Source: Nematostella vectensis (lineage: Eukaryota > Cnidaria > Anthozoa > Actiniaria > Edwardsiidae). Taken from it: 64,000 bases of DNA. The position numbers were made by a program, and so were the translations under genes. Below, piece after piece: positions 1 to 12,801 of the stretch; within the stretch, counting starts at the first letter, position 1, and each line of letters opens with the position of its first letter. The stretch covers positions 13,287,708 through 13,351,707 of the forward strand of contig NC_064046.1 in NCBI RefSeq assembly GCF_932526225.1, given 5' to 3'. The notes under the pieces were generated by a model. That model had not been told where the DNA came from and searched no databases. It saw nothing but the letters and a program-made list of their open reading frames with translations.

Positions 1-1427
1 AAGGTAGAGCCGATAGAGCTTGAGAGAGCCAACAGTGAGACGGCGCCAGCGGACAGTTGCCTGTTATTGACTTTGAATGACTTAACTGGTTATTCGTCCT
101 GTTTGAAAAAAAAAATACACGATTTTATTCAGTGTATCTTGTCTTGGTTAATCACTCAGAGGTAATTATTGGTCACCACTTTTGTTCTTTTTTCATTTCG
201 TAGAAATTGCTACTATAGTTGAAATAGAAAACGTTAGTACGAAAATATAATATTATGTTCAATACTTTAGATATCCTCAACTTGATTCATAATGGATATC
301 TAATCATTTTTTTCTCTAGGAAAAACGTTAACGCAACGTTGGTAAGGATCCCAAATTTAAGTGTAAACAAATCCAAATCGTTTTCTCGTTTAGCCAACGA
401 AAAATTTTAAAAACATTATTGACACAGTGAATGGATAAATTAGTTGTTTCTTGCTTCCATTTCAGAATTGAGATCAGTAGAGAAAGTGAAAAATGGGAAC
501 AAAACAAGGAAAAATGCGAGAACCTTTGCTTGGCCAATGTGAGTATATAATGGAGAATACAGTGTGGCTGTGAATCCTTTAGTCTTTTTTTTTCATATTC
601 AAAAATAACAAGAAATTTAACTGTGAGGCAAAAAAAAAATACGATTTGATGATGGAGTATCAAATTTATATGGAAGGTCGAGATGGGAAAACAAGCAAAT
701 TAAAAGATCAATGCTATGAGTGGGAACCACTTGAGTTTGACAGCTGACAAAACTACTATTCAGTTTACGCCTTTGCTAATAGTCGGCAGTCGAACGCGCT
801 ATAAAAACTTCAAATGCCGCTCCAATTAAACATCGAATATCAATAGCTTTATAAAGTGGATTTTCTGGGTGTTTGGACCGGCGCCGAAAACGCTATAATC
901 CATATAAGATGAGCTGATATGTTAATCCAGCATGTCTCTACCAAAGGGTCCCGACACACGGAAGAAAATAACTAGTGGGTGAATTAACGGCTGATTGCCT
1001 TTTCAAGAGCTGGACTTTTCTTTGAAAAGTGCCCCTTCAAATTCATGATCACTTCTTCGAGCTCTCAAAACCCTTGGACCTATTAACATTGAGTAATTCT
1101 CGAGCATAGTGTTATGCGCCAATAAAAAATTTGAACGGGATGCGGCTTATCAATCTGGGTTTCTTTATTAATCAATTCAGCGGTTATACAAAGTCCGATC
1201 GTTCAGTGTTTCCTCGAGACCCAGGACAGAAAAAGAAGTATAGCCCCATTGTAGCCCCAGTAAAGCCCCCACTCTTGCCGTTAACTCGAATTGTTGGATC
1301 GTCTTCCGTTAGGGCTTTAGTTAACATTGTGTCTTAGGTAACTCATCCGTTCTTCGTCTAGAAATTTGGGTAGCTGAGTTCCATTTCAGCCTGTGTAACA
1401 AGCCGTTCGTGTGGGGTTTACGTTAAG

Positions 1428-1501
1428 CAGACTAAATACAGGGGCGGTGGTAAGGGGGGGGGGGGGCAGACTAAATACAGGGGCGGTGGTAAGGGGGGGG
1501 G
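1428..1501. repeat. Two-copy G-rich tandem duplication
   Basis: The phrase GCAGACTAAATACAGGGGCG followed by GTGGTAAG and a run of G occurs twice in direct succession (from about 1428 and 1467). The copies differ mainly in G-tract length (12 versus 9). This looks like a recent local duplication with a slippage-prone G tract. Confidence 0.8.
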
Positions 1502-1984
1502 CCTGCACGTTTCACGATGAACTGACGACAAGGATCGATCTTTACTCGGAAATCACGAATCACGATTTTTAAAGAGCATAGATCACGATTCAACGAGTCT
1601 CAAACTAACGATAGTCGAGTGACAAAGGATAAGCAGAATTAATCGCGGAAATATTGATAATTACCATAAGCCTTATCCACTTAGCTGCTTGGGGGTGAAA
1701 AGAAAGGGGGGAAGGGGGGAGACTTCGTCCAAGATCTGGACCCCACCCCTGTCTGTACTTAAATCACCAAAGTCCCAAAACAGTCCTTACCTTGTGTTGA
1801 CACGCTTTTAAGAAGAGGACGTGAGAAAGCATGATGCTGCTCCGAACACAACGCGACATCGCCAATATGTGCGTGCGCAAAGTATGGTCTGATCGAGCAA
1901 GCGTTTCAACCATTTTAGGTCTCTGTTTCTGCTAAAACGAACTTTAAATGAATATCCCCCCCTACCCCGCATATCAAGAAAATT

Positions 1985-2205
1985 GAGCCAAAAATCGTCG
2001 TATTTGCCAAACGAGGTCACTTCCATATAAGGAGACTTATATATTCCTTATTTGGAAAATCTGCATGATTCTTGTAATTTTTAAGGTCAGCGTACCCCAT
2101 GGGCTCCGTTAACTTTATGACTTGTAACCAGAAGAAAAAAACAGTTACTGTGACCATCTTTAGTGTGTTGAGAAGGTCGCTGAGAAGAAAAAACTCAGTT
2201 TCCTC
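1985..2205 (+). repeat. Dispersed repeat, copy 1 (partner near 48.65 kb)
   Basis: About 200 bp here are clearly similar to 48645-48848. Shared stretches include CACTTCCATATAAG, AACTTTATGACTTGTAA and CTGTGACCATCTTTAG in the same order and spacing. In both copies an ATG opens a short frame beginning M-G-x-V-N-F-M-T-C-N-Q, and many differences are synonymous. I do not recognise the element; it may be the remnant of a transposon coding region. Confidence 0.7.
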
Positions 2206-5025
2206 GGTACCAGACCCCCAAAACGACAACGCTTTCTTCATATGGAATTTCCAATTCTTTCCAAGGGGGGGGGAGGTTATGGATATTTTCTGGAATTACA
2301 CATTCATAATATACCATGTAGCATCTTTTACAATCACTAAATTGGTCCAAGCCAAATACACGAACAATACAAACAAAAAGACTCAATTAGTGGAATCAAA
2401 GCACGAACAACTGAATTGTCGTCTTTGATCGAAAACAACCACACCGGATCCAACACTACACAGGGTGACTTTCGGTTTGTAAAATAACTATCGATCTGAT
2501 TATTAGTTGATTCCAAAACAAAACGACTCAACAGCGCATGGTCAGTGAGTTCAATATTGTCAGCTCTCGGTCCAAACCGGAAGTACCCATAAACAAAGAG
2601 AGAGCTTCCAGTTTGCAGGATAATCGACCGGAAGTTCGCAATGACGCTAGACGTACGGCAATAAAACGGTTCAAAGGTTCTCTTTATATGCAAGAGGGCG
2701 AGGCGTGAGGTGTTTTTTTTTTTTTTTTATTCTACGTGACTCAGGCAATTTATACGGACAATCGTATGGATCGATCTTACGGTAAACTGACACTGATGTT
2801 TTAACCCGAGCCCCCAGTTTGCTGATTTGAACTTTTGATTTTACAGTTCACATGAAGTCTAGCTTATCAGACCCTGCTAACAAATATTGAAGCATCTTTA
2901 TCCAGCTTTAGGAATAGGCAACGTCCGCTTAATATTTTCTATCCTGCTTGATAGATTATTTTCGCCGCCAATTGGTTTACTCGATCTCTTCTTGGATGTC
3001 GCGTTGCCTTATAAATAAAGCAGATAAATGAAGCTTGTTAGCTTATGTTCATTTTTTTTCTAGAGATGTTTGCTCGCTGGGATTGTTTTCTTTTTATGGA
3101 AGAGGGGGGAGAGGAAAAATAGCCTTTATTCGACTGAATTATGGAAAAGAACCATGAATTTAGCCTAGATGAAAATTTTCAGGCATGTAAAAATCAAGCT
3201 TAACAACCCTACCAGCTAGACTCACGAGGTGTTTTCCGACTCGTCCACTTCTGTCAATAATGCTACCCCTTCCCTTCGGCGTTTTTGCGGTAAACGATTT
3301 CAATTTGTGGTGCGTGTGCAAACCATTTCTAGCTCTTTACGTATCTTATGGGATAACTGTGATGGGAGATGGCGCGCGCAGGGCTCTGCGGTATCGAACA
3401 CATAATTCTTTAAGTACCGCCTAAGTAGTGTTTAGGGTAATCATGCATTTGCGCCGTCTCCCCGGCTCCGCGATCATTCAGCCGTCCGGAATTTTAACCC
3501 GAATCCCACTCAGGGAGAAGAGAGGTGTTAAGACATAACTGCCGCATTTAGATTATTGTTAACTCTTTTGTTTGACGACGCTTGTTAGGATTTCGTAAAT
3601 CAAGAGAGACAGGCCCATTTGACCAGCGCCTTTTAAAGCAATCACGCTCCTTTATGAGTGAGCAACCACGGTGATGTGTTCACAGGCCTTGACGAAACTT
3701 CCGAACTACTTTTTGGCACCATAATTACAAACATTTAGCACATAGCCAGAGCTTTTCACTGGTTGATTAGAGTGATCTAGTGGTTGACAAGGCGAGAATC
3801 GAGTACCGATCCGCACTTTTACCGCCCTCGGCGGCACGTACTGGCGGAAAAACACCAAATAAACCTGAACACCAAATAACGATGAAAAAACTACACAGGA
3901 AATTGAAACAAAAATCCCGCGACGGGAGTGAATCGGACCGAGGTAAGCGCCGCTTTAGCGGTGAGACACGAGATTAAAAACACAAGACAAGTGCTGGGCC
4001 GCTCACTTAATTTGATTTTGCCGTGTTGGATAAACCAGAGGTCCGAGTGTAAACAAAGTGGACCAATGTTGTCCTTAATGTTTAATCCGAGACCCTTTTT
4101 CTATTTAAATTGAAAGTTGAGTCCCTGCGTCTTTATATTCGAGTGGTATTCTATGAAACGTGCCGGCTCTCATTACATTTTCTGAGGCGAGTAAATGTTT
4201 GATGAATACATGAGAATTTTGCGCGGTGCGGCCGGTGCTTTCGTCTATTCAAGAGATACGGCAAAACCATCGTACAGTGGCGGTGCATTTACAAAAGGAA
4301 CTTAGTCAAATAAACTCCATGATTGCATGCGTCGACGGGACCTTGTATTACGCCTTGGCTTGTGAATAAATAATTTCCAAATTGTTGAATCTTGCGAGGG
4401 AGGCGGTTTCTTTGCAACCAATATCTATCAAATCACGATGATTTCATCCCCGAAGTAGCTCAAAATCAACTCGCTACATTAACTGAGTAAAAACCCTTGA
4501 AATCACGTCATAATTCATTAAAAAGAAATGTCAAAACATTTTAGCGAAATCCAATCCCGTGGATACAAAAGTTTTTTCCGTGTTTGCTTAGACCGTGCTG
4601 GAGCGCAAGATGCTCGGTTTGTAATTAGCCGATGACTATATCCAATGTCAGTGCAAGGGTTTTAAAGAGGATACATAAAATTTCTAGTAGCTAACCTCTC
4701 CTAGGGTCGAGTAAGGTAGTATGTTCTTCCTTTGGATATCGGTACTTGACTATAATTGGCTGGTTTTACTTTGAGCCAATCAGCGGCGCGCGTTCGCTCA
4801 TTAGTCTGTGATTAGAACAATCAGATCGGTCAGTGTCACCGGCATCAAATGAGAAAACCGATCGCGGTGCTTCAAAAGAGCCGCCACTCGCCCCCTTACG
4901 ATCACGGCAGTAAAGCCATTCACGAACCTCTAAGGGCTACACACATATCACAACACTTATACAGGACCTGACTTCTAGCTCTTATCCAATGCGAGTAAAC
5001 CCTAGGAAGAATCCTAGGCGGTGAT

Positions 5026-8000
5026 ATGGGCAAGAAGTACTCAAAACAAGGTAGCTTGGCGGGGTTTTCACTGGTGTTATTCCACCGATCGCTCACCCAC
5101 AACTCCCCATTCACTCGATGGAGCAGCTAGAATAACGATCTAACTGCAGTTATTTTTTCATTCCAGCATGGATCTCGCGCGAGGGGCCCGAAGGTGAGTT
5201 TCGATAAGACGTTTGTGGCGTAGCACGCCGCTTTTGTGTTGTGTTGTTGTGTCGTTTTTCGTTCCTCGCTAATCAGTGGTTGTCGTTTTTTAGGCGATTG
5301 TGTGATCGAGAATGACACTACTACACACTCTTGCGCGGTTTCCACGAGCGCTTACGAAGAGCTCAGTCGTGCTCCCAGTTCACATACAGCCGACTTCACG
5401 TACAAAGGATACCCCGTCAACCTGGTAAGCCATTGCTTTTGCGAATCTCGACCGACTTCTCTATCTCCTTCATTCCTTATATAAAACACTAGTGCTACTC
5501 GTTGGGTTGATTAAAAGTAATAGCAGAAGGAGAATTGAGCACTTGTGGTCTGCAAGCGTGTTGTTTTGTTGTGTTTTTGGTGTTTGATAGTTGCCTAATC
5601 GGGGGAAGCTTTTTGTCGCTCGAACGCTGCCTCTTGTTGACTGAAGAGAACATCTCACATAGTGAAAGGTCAACACGGTCCTCAGTTTTACATGCGTCTG
5701 GTCATGACTGACAAAATCTCGTGCTAAAACGTTTTAAAAGTACCTCGTATTGAAATATTCTAGGACTTGTAAAGGTCAAAGGCACTAATATCTGCGAGAT
5801 TCGCTAGAGTTCAGTCGGTAAACCGTTGAGCAATCCTTACGGTGACCACATGCAAATTCACGAAGGAAAACAAATAGTTCAACCAAATAAATGGTAATCG
5901 GGGCTTGATAGTCGATCGGTTAGGAAGTCCACAGATTCTCCATGTCTTGCAATGAATACAATTCTGATAAAACAACAGTTGGTTCACATCCATAGTACCA
6001 TATTACAAATTGCGATTAATAACGGGGGCCATAACGTAGCTCGGTACAGCACGTTACTTCTGTACTTCCATAACTCGTGCTTAAGCTAGATGGTAAACCT
6101 GGATTTGTCAACACTTCTTGAAGTGGAAGACTAACAGGGCCTTATGCCAATCGTTTTTTATGACGATGTTTTGTTGGTCTACAAGAAAGACAAGTATAGG
6201 TTTATACTTTAACCTTTGAAGAGTAAAGCCACTTATCTGTCAAGTTCGTCTTCGGTATATCGCGTTTTCAGCTTTTTTATTTATAAATGATCTATATGTT
6301 AGGTCATATTTGACTGGGGTTCGTTATGGCGAGTAAAACATGGACTTCGGATTAGATTTCTTGGATTACCTGTAAGTGCCTCTAATCACGTACGACTCCG
6401 GACAGCATGGCATCTTCGACTAGCGACTGCGTGTTCACGATTCGCCTCGCAAAATGCAATTTAGAAAGTCTCCATGGCTTGATTAGTGAACAACGCAGCG
6501 GACTTTAACATTCTACTATGGTTCAGGGCATGTGGGTGGAATATAGATATAGAGGAACGCTTTCTAAATTAAGCCAAAACGAGAGGACGGGGTAAGGAAA
6601 AACTATCTCACTGAAAGTGCTATCAACCGTGACGTTAAATTATCGGCCCTTCGTTCGAGTTTCTATGTTCTATTCAAGAAAGCAATGTAATTATCTTGTA
6701 GATTAGAGTTGCATGCGAATGCTAGAAAATGTGGAGTTGATCATTTGATAACCTCGGTGTATTTTCTACCCGTGTAGTAAACAAATACCGCAAAATACCA
6801 GCGCTTCTGGTATCTGTTATCGAGTCGATGACGTCCTTTATTGCGGGTACTTCAAAGGGATCCAACTCTCCGGCGAGCAAAGTCACGTTTCTAGTCCCGA
6901 AAAAGAATAAAAGAAGAAAACACTGAATATTTTAATAATCCATTAAGCAGTTTAGTTATACCAAACTGCTTTTATATCTCACATAAAGTGTTTTTTTAAC
7001 TCTGAAATTTAATCAGAAATTGATGATTTTACGCATTTTTAAGAAAAGGAAAGATATTCTGGAACGATTAAATTATAATACTAAAAAAACAGATGTCATA
7101 ACACGATTCTGTTATTTTCCAAAACATTGTCATGATTGGCTATTGACATCTCGACATAAACATGTTTTTCGAAATAAAACTTATCAAATTTGACAGAAAT
7201 ATTTGACCTCCTTTGGCAGCTTAATTTCAGAAATTTTCTGTTTAGCTAAAATCATAGGCGATCGAACGTTGCTAAAAATCGATTTACTTGAAACAACTAA
7301 TTAATTTTTATTATGCGCTGTATTTATACCCTGTTAACAATAAGCAATTGAAAGAAAAGGAATCCCCCACCTCAAAATGCTGCAAAACATTAAAGTTAAA
7401 ACAAAAACAAAACGGTTTTATTCCAACGAATTTCCTGATGGCAAGCTGCGAATTGTTGGTCTTTAAATAAATGGAGTAAATTAAATTTAAGTCTAGCGAA
7501 CGTTCCTAAATAATAGTTTTCTCCGCTTTAGCAGTTATACATAAATTGTGACCATATCTTTGTATTACATATTACTTTTCATTACAATGAAAAGTAATAT
7601 GCTCAAATTATTTTATTCCAGCTATTTTACCTTATAATCAAAATCTAACCTGTCAGGGGCGGATTTAAGGGGGGTGGATTGGGCTGATATCGTGGCTTTG
7701 TTTCAGAAACTAGGGACAAGATACTGTCCATGTGCCATCACCTGCTTGACTTTGCTGATGCGACAAATCCAATTCAGCTTGAAGTATTGTTAGATCTATT
7801 TGACCTACCAAGGAACACTAGATCATTTATAAGCTGTCTACACGGCCATTATCCACCTTCTATTTTGAAATCCTGGACCTGCCCCTGACCGCAAAACATA
7901 TCCTTAAGTGAGGTTCCTCAAGGCTTTTACATTCATTTCCATCACAAATAGCAATGAATGGAAGGTTTCAAATATGTAAATATGCCCAAATCTAGTGGGC

Positions 8001-11000
8001 CAATTATGAATTACGGGGTTACAGCTATGTGAGGTAGAGCCCCCTCCTTTTGACTATATTGATTATATAGGATTATTGTGATAATTAATGACAAACAAAT
8101 CCAAACTGAATGAAATGGAATGGAATTTTATTTCTGAGAATTTCCCTTTAAACTGTGTGAACTGACCCTGTTAAAAGAAGGTCCTGAATCCTATTATGAG
8201 TGCATCTCTTTTCAGACAACTTTTAAATGCTCTCGTCACTCTGCACCACCATTAACACGAGACTGCCTAGAAAATTGCAAAGCAGTTGAACACCCTGAAT
8301 GAGAAGAGTTCCTCACCCCCTCCCCCAACACTGAAACAATCTTGTATTGCTCAGCTGTTTTTGTGTGCATGTTAAGTGCCTATTTCCCTTATTCAAGAAC
8401 AGGAAGTCAAGAGTCTGAACTCAATATCTCTGTCTACTTTTGGGAGCTATCAATTTCCTGCCATGAGTTCATTCCATGTGGCCTATTATACGAAAATGTA
8501 AAAATGTCAATTTTTATAGTATTTTCCTTGTCATATCCTTATAATAACACATCCTTTAAGCCTTTGCTTATCCCAGTCACAAATAGTCAGCCATGTCATA
8601 ATGAAACATAATATTTGATACAAGTGTATTGACTTCAAATCCTCTTTCCTTTGACTGATAAATAATCCCAGCATAATTTATTGATGAGATAAAATATATT
8701 TTTTCACAACTTGTAAAAGCCTTTGGACAAATTCCACAGATTTTAAAGCAGCTTCCCGGGTTAGTATCATGTTTATTTGCTCCTGGCATGAAATATGCAT
8801 GATATTATGATTTGTGGATAAAGATTATATGAGATGTTGGGCTGGTCACATAAAGGGATTAGGGTCTTGATAAGCAGATATCTGTGTCACATGCCTTTTC
8901 AGGAAACCTCCAAGGCACAAAGCTGTAATAATGTTCTTCTGTTGTTTGAAAGCAAAATCTAAAGTATGAACCATGCAAAGCTTCATATTGGAGAATGTTT
9001 TTAATAGAGTGTTGCTCTACTCCAGACTGCATGACAGACCACATTTGTTTTCTATCCATGTATTTATCTTGTGTTTGTTACAGGAATGGCCTTTAGACTA
9101 CGAAGAGAAAGAGCTTCCCAGCAAGAAAGACTTTTTTTATGACGATTTTCCATTAGAAGGTAAAGGTTATAATCACACATTTTATAGTTTTTTTTAGTAA
9201 AGTTGTTTATTTATAATGCTGAAATGAAAGAGTGAAATTTCATAATTACAATAGGTTAATTTAAACAAAACATTATGTTTAAAAAACATGAAAAAGGACA
9301 TTTTGTTTATAACATGATAACCTAGAACATACACATTTTTTTCTGGATTTTCCTTTACAAAATGTTTCGTTTTGGTGTAAATTGTGTGTGAGCAGTTCAT
9401 TAAAGTATGACATGATCACTCCTATACTACATGAAGTTGTTTTGTTTCTCATCTACATTCCCTTAATCTTCTTTTGATAATTTGAACTTCTAGCACTGGC
9501 TCAAATCTTTTTTCTTTGATTATTATTATTCCCAAAGACAATTCCATCATAATTCAAAATTCTATTATAAGCTACCACTCCAAAATAACCACTTTGTCAT
9601 TAATCTGGCTTTTGCCACATGTTTGCCCTGGTTTTTTATTCTTGGGGAGGCATATGTTTTGATATTCATTAGGACTGTAGTTGTCAAAGCAGCAAAGGTG
9701 GGATGGCGCTGTTAAAGCCAGATTATCACCAAAGCTGTACATGTGTATTCATATACTGTCTAAATTTGATAGGCCTACCAAATACCTCTGCACTCATTGT
9801 CATTAGCAGTGTATATCGTCAGTTTACATATGTGATATTCTTGTGTCTACTTTGCATGATTTAAAAGTGATCAAAGGTTTTAAATAATCTTTTTCCAGCC
9901 AAATCCTTTTTAGAATTTAATGCATCCTGTACTTACTGTTTACATAGCAGATCAGCAGGTTTAGATTCTTGGCATGAGGAAAGCATAAAGGCAAATCAGC
10001 TTAAAGATTTACCATGTCGTTACAGATTAAATGCACTATTTTAGTAGTTATCATGAATCATAGTCTCGCATTTTTGTCTGATTCTGCTAGAGAGTACACA
10101 TAAATGATTTGCTAACACAATTGAATTTTTTCTTCTTCAGTTGTTGAACTACCAGACCTCCCTGATGGAAAAAACGTAGAGATATCATTTGAAAGAGAAG
10201 GCTTGGTAGAAGCCTCCACACAGACAAAGCCACTAAAGGTATTGGCAGTTACAACTTGAAAAAAAAAATTCAGAATACCAACACGAGTACATTTATGATT
10301 ACTGTGACCATGTAATAAGAATAATGTGTGATGCTCCTAGCTTTTGCTTTGTTGTATTTGAATGTTAATATTTTAAGCTGTAAAATGTCAGGCGCTGATG
10401 AAGAAAAGTCAGCTTATATAGTCAGCCAAAAAACTTAATACAGACTTATGATGGGGCCAGCAACAGTGTACTATTTTATCTCTCACAATCATAAAATGTT
10501 TCTGCTATCAAAATCAAAGTTTTGTATGAACAAAGAACTGTACAAGTTTACCAGCCTTTGTATATTCAACATGACTGAAAACTGAGCCAAAGCCCTAGAC
10601 ACGTCCCTTAATGATTTCCTTCTTTGATAAGTTTTGCAGATTAAAAATGAAAGAGGGGATTTGTGGTTACTTTGGCCATTTTAAGAATGCATTTGGTACC
10701 AAAGCAATTTCTAAAAAGAACAGGCACAAAAGTTCCTTCTTTGATATTATTTATGCAGTTTTCATGACTGCCTACCGTAGATCGTTTGATTTTCTACCTT
10801 AATTGTCTGAAGTATGTACAGTATGGTACATCAGTATTTTTCACACAAAAAAATGTACCTGTTTAAGTGAATTAAGCATGGTCTGATATGATGGCTGTGC
10901 AACACTGATTTGATAAGAACACTGCCTAAAACTGTAGAACTTGAATAAACAAGACTATTTAAGGGCTATGATTATGGGGAGTCTCTTAATGTATATGTGA

Positions 11001-12801
11001 GATAATTTAGAAGGAATTTAGCATACCTGTCAACTCTCCCTTATTAGGCAGGAGTCTCAAGATTTTGGACCCCTTCTCCCGCTCTCCGGCGTTGAGCTCC
11101 AAATCTACTGCTTTTTAGCAATTCTTATCACTTCTGAAAAATTATTCTATAGAAAATCTTCATTTTGCCTATTTTCTATGAAAATGTTTGAAACAATAAT
11201 TCCCTTGCGTAGCACAATTTATCTAGCACCCTTGTGAGATCTATAAGTGGATTTGTTCATGAGAGCTTTCTAATACTGCAAACGCCTGCAAGGTTAAACC
11301 CACCCCTCCCCCCAAAATAAACTAAACCAGAAATATATAATTGGTAGAAAACCCATCTTCCAATTTTTTAAAGCACAGAGTTGGCAAGAATTGGAATTAC
11401 TCTAAAAGTTCACCCTACAGTAACCCCTTTGTTGTTAACCATCCTTCACCTTATCAGCAGGAAACACCAGAGTGTGGGATGTCCGTAAAATCAGCCAGTT
11501 CTGACCACCAGGAGTGGTCGTACACCCTGTATGACTTTGAAGGGCAAGGACAAGTAACACGAGAGGTAAGCCCATTTGGCACAAACACTACAGGGCCAAA
11601 GCAGGGTGTCTGCCGCTGGGGACACACACCACAAATGTTTGCAAAAATTATAGGCAAATAATCAGTAGGGGTGTTGCCTCCCCAATATTTTCTTAATTTT
11701 TTATTTTCTCTAAATTTTTTTGTTTTAAGTATCCATAAATGTATTCGGCTTTACATTTGCATATTGGACACCGTTCTACAAATGCCTGCGCCTCATCTAG
11801 TCATGCAGACTTTAACATGAGAAATACATAAATTATCTTCAGGGAAAAAAGTCAGTATTCCTAAAGTTTTAATCTGAATTCTTCAACAGGATCTCAGAAA
11901 CTTGGTCAAATCTATTTATGAAGTTCTTGGGAAGAGTGTTAACAATTCTCGAAATCAACCAAAGGACCCTTTGAAAAAGCTGAGGGTAAGACTTTCTGTC
12001 TCTAAGGAGAGAGGAAAGAGGACCGAAGGGGATGTCCCATCAAGGCATGAATACACGATCTCTGCAATGGCAACAGAGAATAAGGCTCCTAAGAAGAGTA
12101 CCAGGACTTATCACATGGAAAGGTGTGACTCTATGACTGTAAACCCGCCATCTTTGGAGAACATTCCCGACAAACGCAAGATGGTGAGCTTGATAATGGA
12201 GCAGCCAGGTCCTACCAATGGAATCAACTGCCAGTCTCACCGGCAAAAAATTTCTTGCAAAAGAAGCAGTGCAAATCGGCCTGCCAAGCCAGCTGTCACT
12301 GCGGCCAATACAGGAAACATGGACACACCTGTGGTCAACGACAGGGGCATGTATAGTTGTCCCAAACGTATGCAAACAGGACCTGGGGAATGCAACCCTC
12401 CAAGCCCAAAGGAAACTAACGACTTGAGTCGTGTAAAGCAATGGGTGGACCAACTTTGTGCAGCACATGAATTAGAAACTGTAACAAGGTCCAAACACAG
12501 GAAGTCCTATCGGCATACATGCAGGCAGGGTGAGCCGAGGCACGACCTTCATAGGTGCCCACAATACCTTGATCTTGCAACAGATCACATTACTTATCCG
12601 TACCATGTTGAGAGCCAGGCATGTCTGTATGGTGCAGCCTCACCCAAGCCTCACCGACGGCCAAAGAGGGGTCATCACCACTCATGCAAGTATAGCAAGG
12701 ATGAGGTTATGTGCCAAAGAACAATAGTACATAGACACGAACACCACCACAGCCACCACCATTATCATCACTACGAAAAACAAGAACCTTCCAACAAGTG
12801 A
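5026..12801 (+). CDS. nkd: Naked cuticle homologue, Wnt-pathway Dishevelled antagonist
   Basis: Coding exons are 5026-5050, 5167-5193, 5294-5424, 9084-9159, 10141-10238, 11458-11565 and 11890-12801. All junctions are GT-AG and phase-consistent, giving 458 residues. Family hallmarks appear in order: an N-terminal MGKKYSKQ resembling the myristoylated NKD1 start MGKLHSKP; an R-E-x-P-E-G-D motif; the EF-hand-like segment EWSYTLYDFEGQGQVTRED (loop ligands D, E, Q, Q, T, D, so weaker than a canonical loop); KLRVRLSV just after it; a YLDLA motif; and the histidine-rich C-terminus HEHHHSHHHYHHYEKQ. In the family this protein binds Dishevelled at membranes and dampens canonical Wnt signalling, often as a Wnt-induced feedback gene. 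Exon 1 (25 nt) and exon 2 (27 nt) are very short; the exon 1 donor GTAGCT is weak, so those two exons are less certain than the rest. Exon 6 has tandem CAGCAG acceptors. Confidence 0.93.
5425..9083 (+). other. nkd: nkd intron 3 (3.7 kb)
   Basis: This is a long AT-rich intron between the donor CTG|GTAAGC and the acceptor TTACAG. It holds a TIR element with exon-like contents (7654-7887). I see no independent gene; the open frames inside are short and unremarkable. Confidence 0.7.
7654..7887. mobile_element. TIR element (hAT-like ends) with exon-like cargo
   Basis: The left end CAGGGGCGGATTTA and the right end, which reads CAGGGGCAGGTCCAGGAT on the other strand, form imperfect terminal inverted repeats 234 bp apart. 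No clear target-site duplication is visible. The interior has a pyrimidine tract plus GTTTCAG (to about 7707), followed by about 150 bp of continuous open frame on the + strand with protein-like composition. It sits in nkd intron 3. It may be a non-autonomous element carrying a captured host exon or a degraded transposase piece. Confidence 0.55.
9869..9877 (-). promoter_or_regulatory. Candidate TCF/LEF site in nkd intron 4
   Basis: GATCAAAGG is the reverse complement of CCTTTGATC, the canonical TCF/LEF core. nkd genes are Wnt-responsive in other animals, so an intronic TCF site would make sense. A 9-bp match is expected by chance in a window of this size, so this is only suggestive. Confidence 0.25.

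Larger units (their letters stand above)
1..5025. other. Non-coding region upstream of nkd
   Basis: I see no convincing coding exon here; the open frames are short and show no family resemblance. It contains an imperfect G-rich tandem duplication (about 1428-1501), one copy of a dispersed repeat (about 1985-2205) and homopolymer tracts. Because the nkd start codon is at 5026, the distal part probably includes its promoter and 5' UTR, but no TATA box or initiator could be assigned. Confidence 0.5.

Noticed and set aside
3780-4113. Short plus-strand frames upstream of nkd
   Set aside because: About 60 codons, no family resemblance and no phase link to nkd exons.
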